A stretch of DNA of 35,711 bases from assembly GCA_947378235.1 (NCBI GenBank), contig CANCJE010000013.1, positions 1 through 35,711 of the forward strand. Direction: 5' to 3'. A program made the position numbers and the translations under genes. The stretch comes from Caulobacteraceae bacterium. Its GTDB lineage: Bacteria; Pseudomonadota; Alphaproteobacteria; Caulobacterales; Caulobacteraceae. The notes beneath the pieces were generated by a model. That model did not search any database, was not told the DNA's origin, and saw only the letters and a list, made by a program, of their open reading frames with translations. Below, in pieces: positions 35,485 through 35,711 of the stretch (positions within the stretch are counted from its first letter, which is position 1; each line of letters begins with the position of its first letter).

Positions 35485-35711
35485 GCGGTGAGCATCGCGT
35501 CCAGCTTGCCGTCCCGCTCGAGCGCCATGATGTCATCACAGCCGCCGACATGCTTGTCGCCAATGAAGATCTGCGGATAGGTCGAGCGCCCCGAACGCTG
35601 CATCATTTCTTGGCGAAGGGCCGGATCCATACCCGCTTCGATTTCCTGATAGTTGACGCCCTTTTGACGCAGAAGCCCGATCGCGCGGGTGCAATAGGGG
35701 CAGAAGGGCTT
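35481..35711 (-). CDS. grxC: glutaredoxin 3, start beyond the window
   Basis: Glutaredoxin reduces disulfides and mixed disulfides with glutathione. The visible 76 residues begin at the active site, KPFCPYCTRAIGLLRQKG, with the CPYC motif, and include the glutathione-binding RSTYPQIFIGDKHVGGCDD. The N-terminal strand and start codon lie outside the window. The stop codon overlaps the start of the nitrilase gene (ATGA). The GrxC assignment is based on the CPYC motif and length. Confidence 0.94.
   Translation of the reverse strand, partial: KPFCPYCTRAIGLLRQKGVNYQEIEAGMDPALRQEMMQRSGRSTYPQIFIGDKHVGGCDDIMALERDGKLDAMLTA

Noticed and set aside
1-35711. tRNA, rRNA, CRISPR, insertion sequence or prophage
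   Set aside because: Reading both strands, no such signal was seen. The only phage-like gene is the RusA-like one, which stands alone.

Overview
This window is a stretch of conserved chromosome from an alphaproteobacterium, very probably of the order Caulobacterales. The strongest evidence is a near-textbook CtrA cell-cycle regulator, a fliF-fliG-fliH(flbE)-fliN-flbD-flhA flagellar operon containing the Caulobacter-type regulator FlbD, an alpha-type SspB, and the typical alphaproteobacterial block prfA/prmC/DUF4167 plus rodZ-ispG-ptsP-lysC/ubiG. By eye the GC content is near 60 percent, lower than in Caulobacter or Brevundimonas proper. I therefore do not name a genus. No prophage, insertion sequence, CRISPR array, rRNA or tRNA was seen.

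Layout. Positions 1-2800 (minus strand) hold bamD-recN. Positions 3075-4822 (plus) hold a tight three-gene unit: SspB, a hotdog thioesterase and a secreted C13 (legumain-like) peptidase. A beta-lactamase-fold membrane-anchored hydrolase follows, convergent with a small RusA-like resolvase, then fumC and a DUF4169 gene. Positions 9423-16671 are the early flagellar operon, followed by a DUF4282 membrane protein. Positions 17124-18865 (minus) are fliI-fliJ, divergent from ctrA (19163-19864). After ctrA come a clear intrinsic terminator, a 325-bp regulatory gap and an M23 peptidase. From 21605 to 31931 the minus strand carries DUF4167, prmC, a MOSC protein, prfA, ispG, rodZ, ptsP and lysC. ubiG is divergent from lysC. 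The right end has two uncharacterised paralogous genes and then grxC-nitrilase-DUF1178.

How the genes fit together. CtrA in Caulobacterales switches on early flagellar genes, FlbD then controls later flagellar genes with sigma-54, and ClpXP (helped by adaptors such as SspB) removes regulators. Here ctrA, its flagellar targets and flbD are close together. CtrA-type boxes (TTAACC or TTAA-N7-TTAA) are seen in the ctrA/fliI gap, before the M23 peptidase, and before one of the two uncharacterised paralogs. Two perfect FNR/FixK-type boxes (TTGAT-N4-ATCAA) lie before rodZ-ispG and before the M23 peptidase, which suggests oxygen-linked control of cell-shape and cell-wall genes.

The best candidate for something undescribed is the paralog pair at 32821-33381 and 33533-34084: short proteins with two conserved helical blocks separated by a charged or proline-rich disordered linker. 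The first has a perfect CtrA box upstream. All family names are from reading the translations and recalled family motifs; no search was run.
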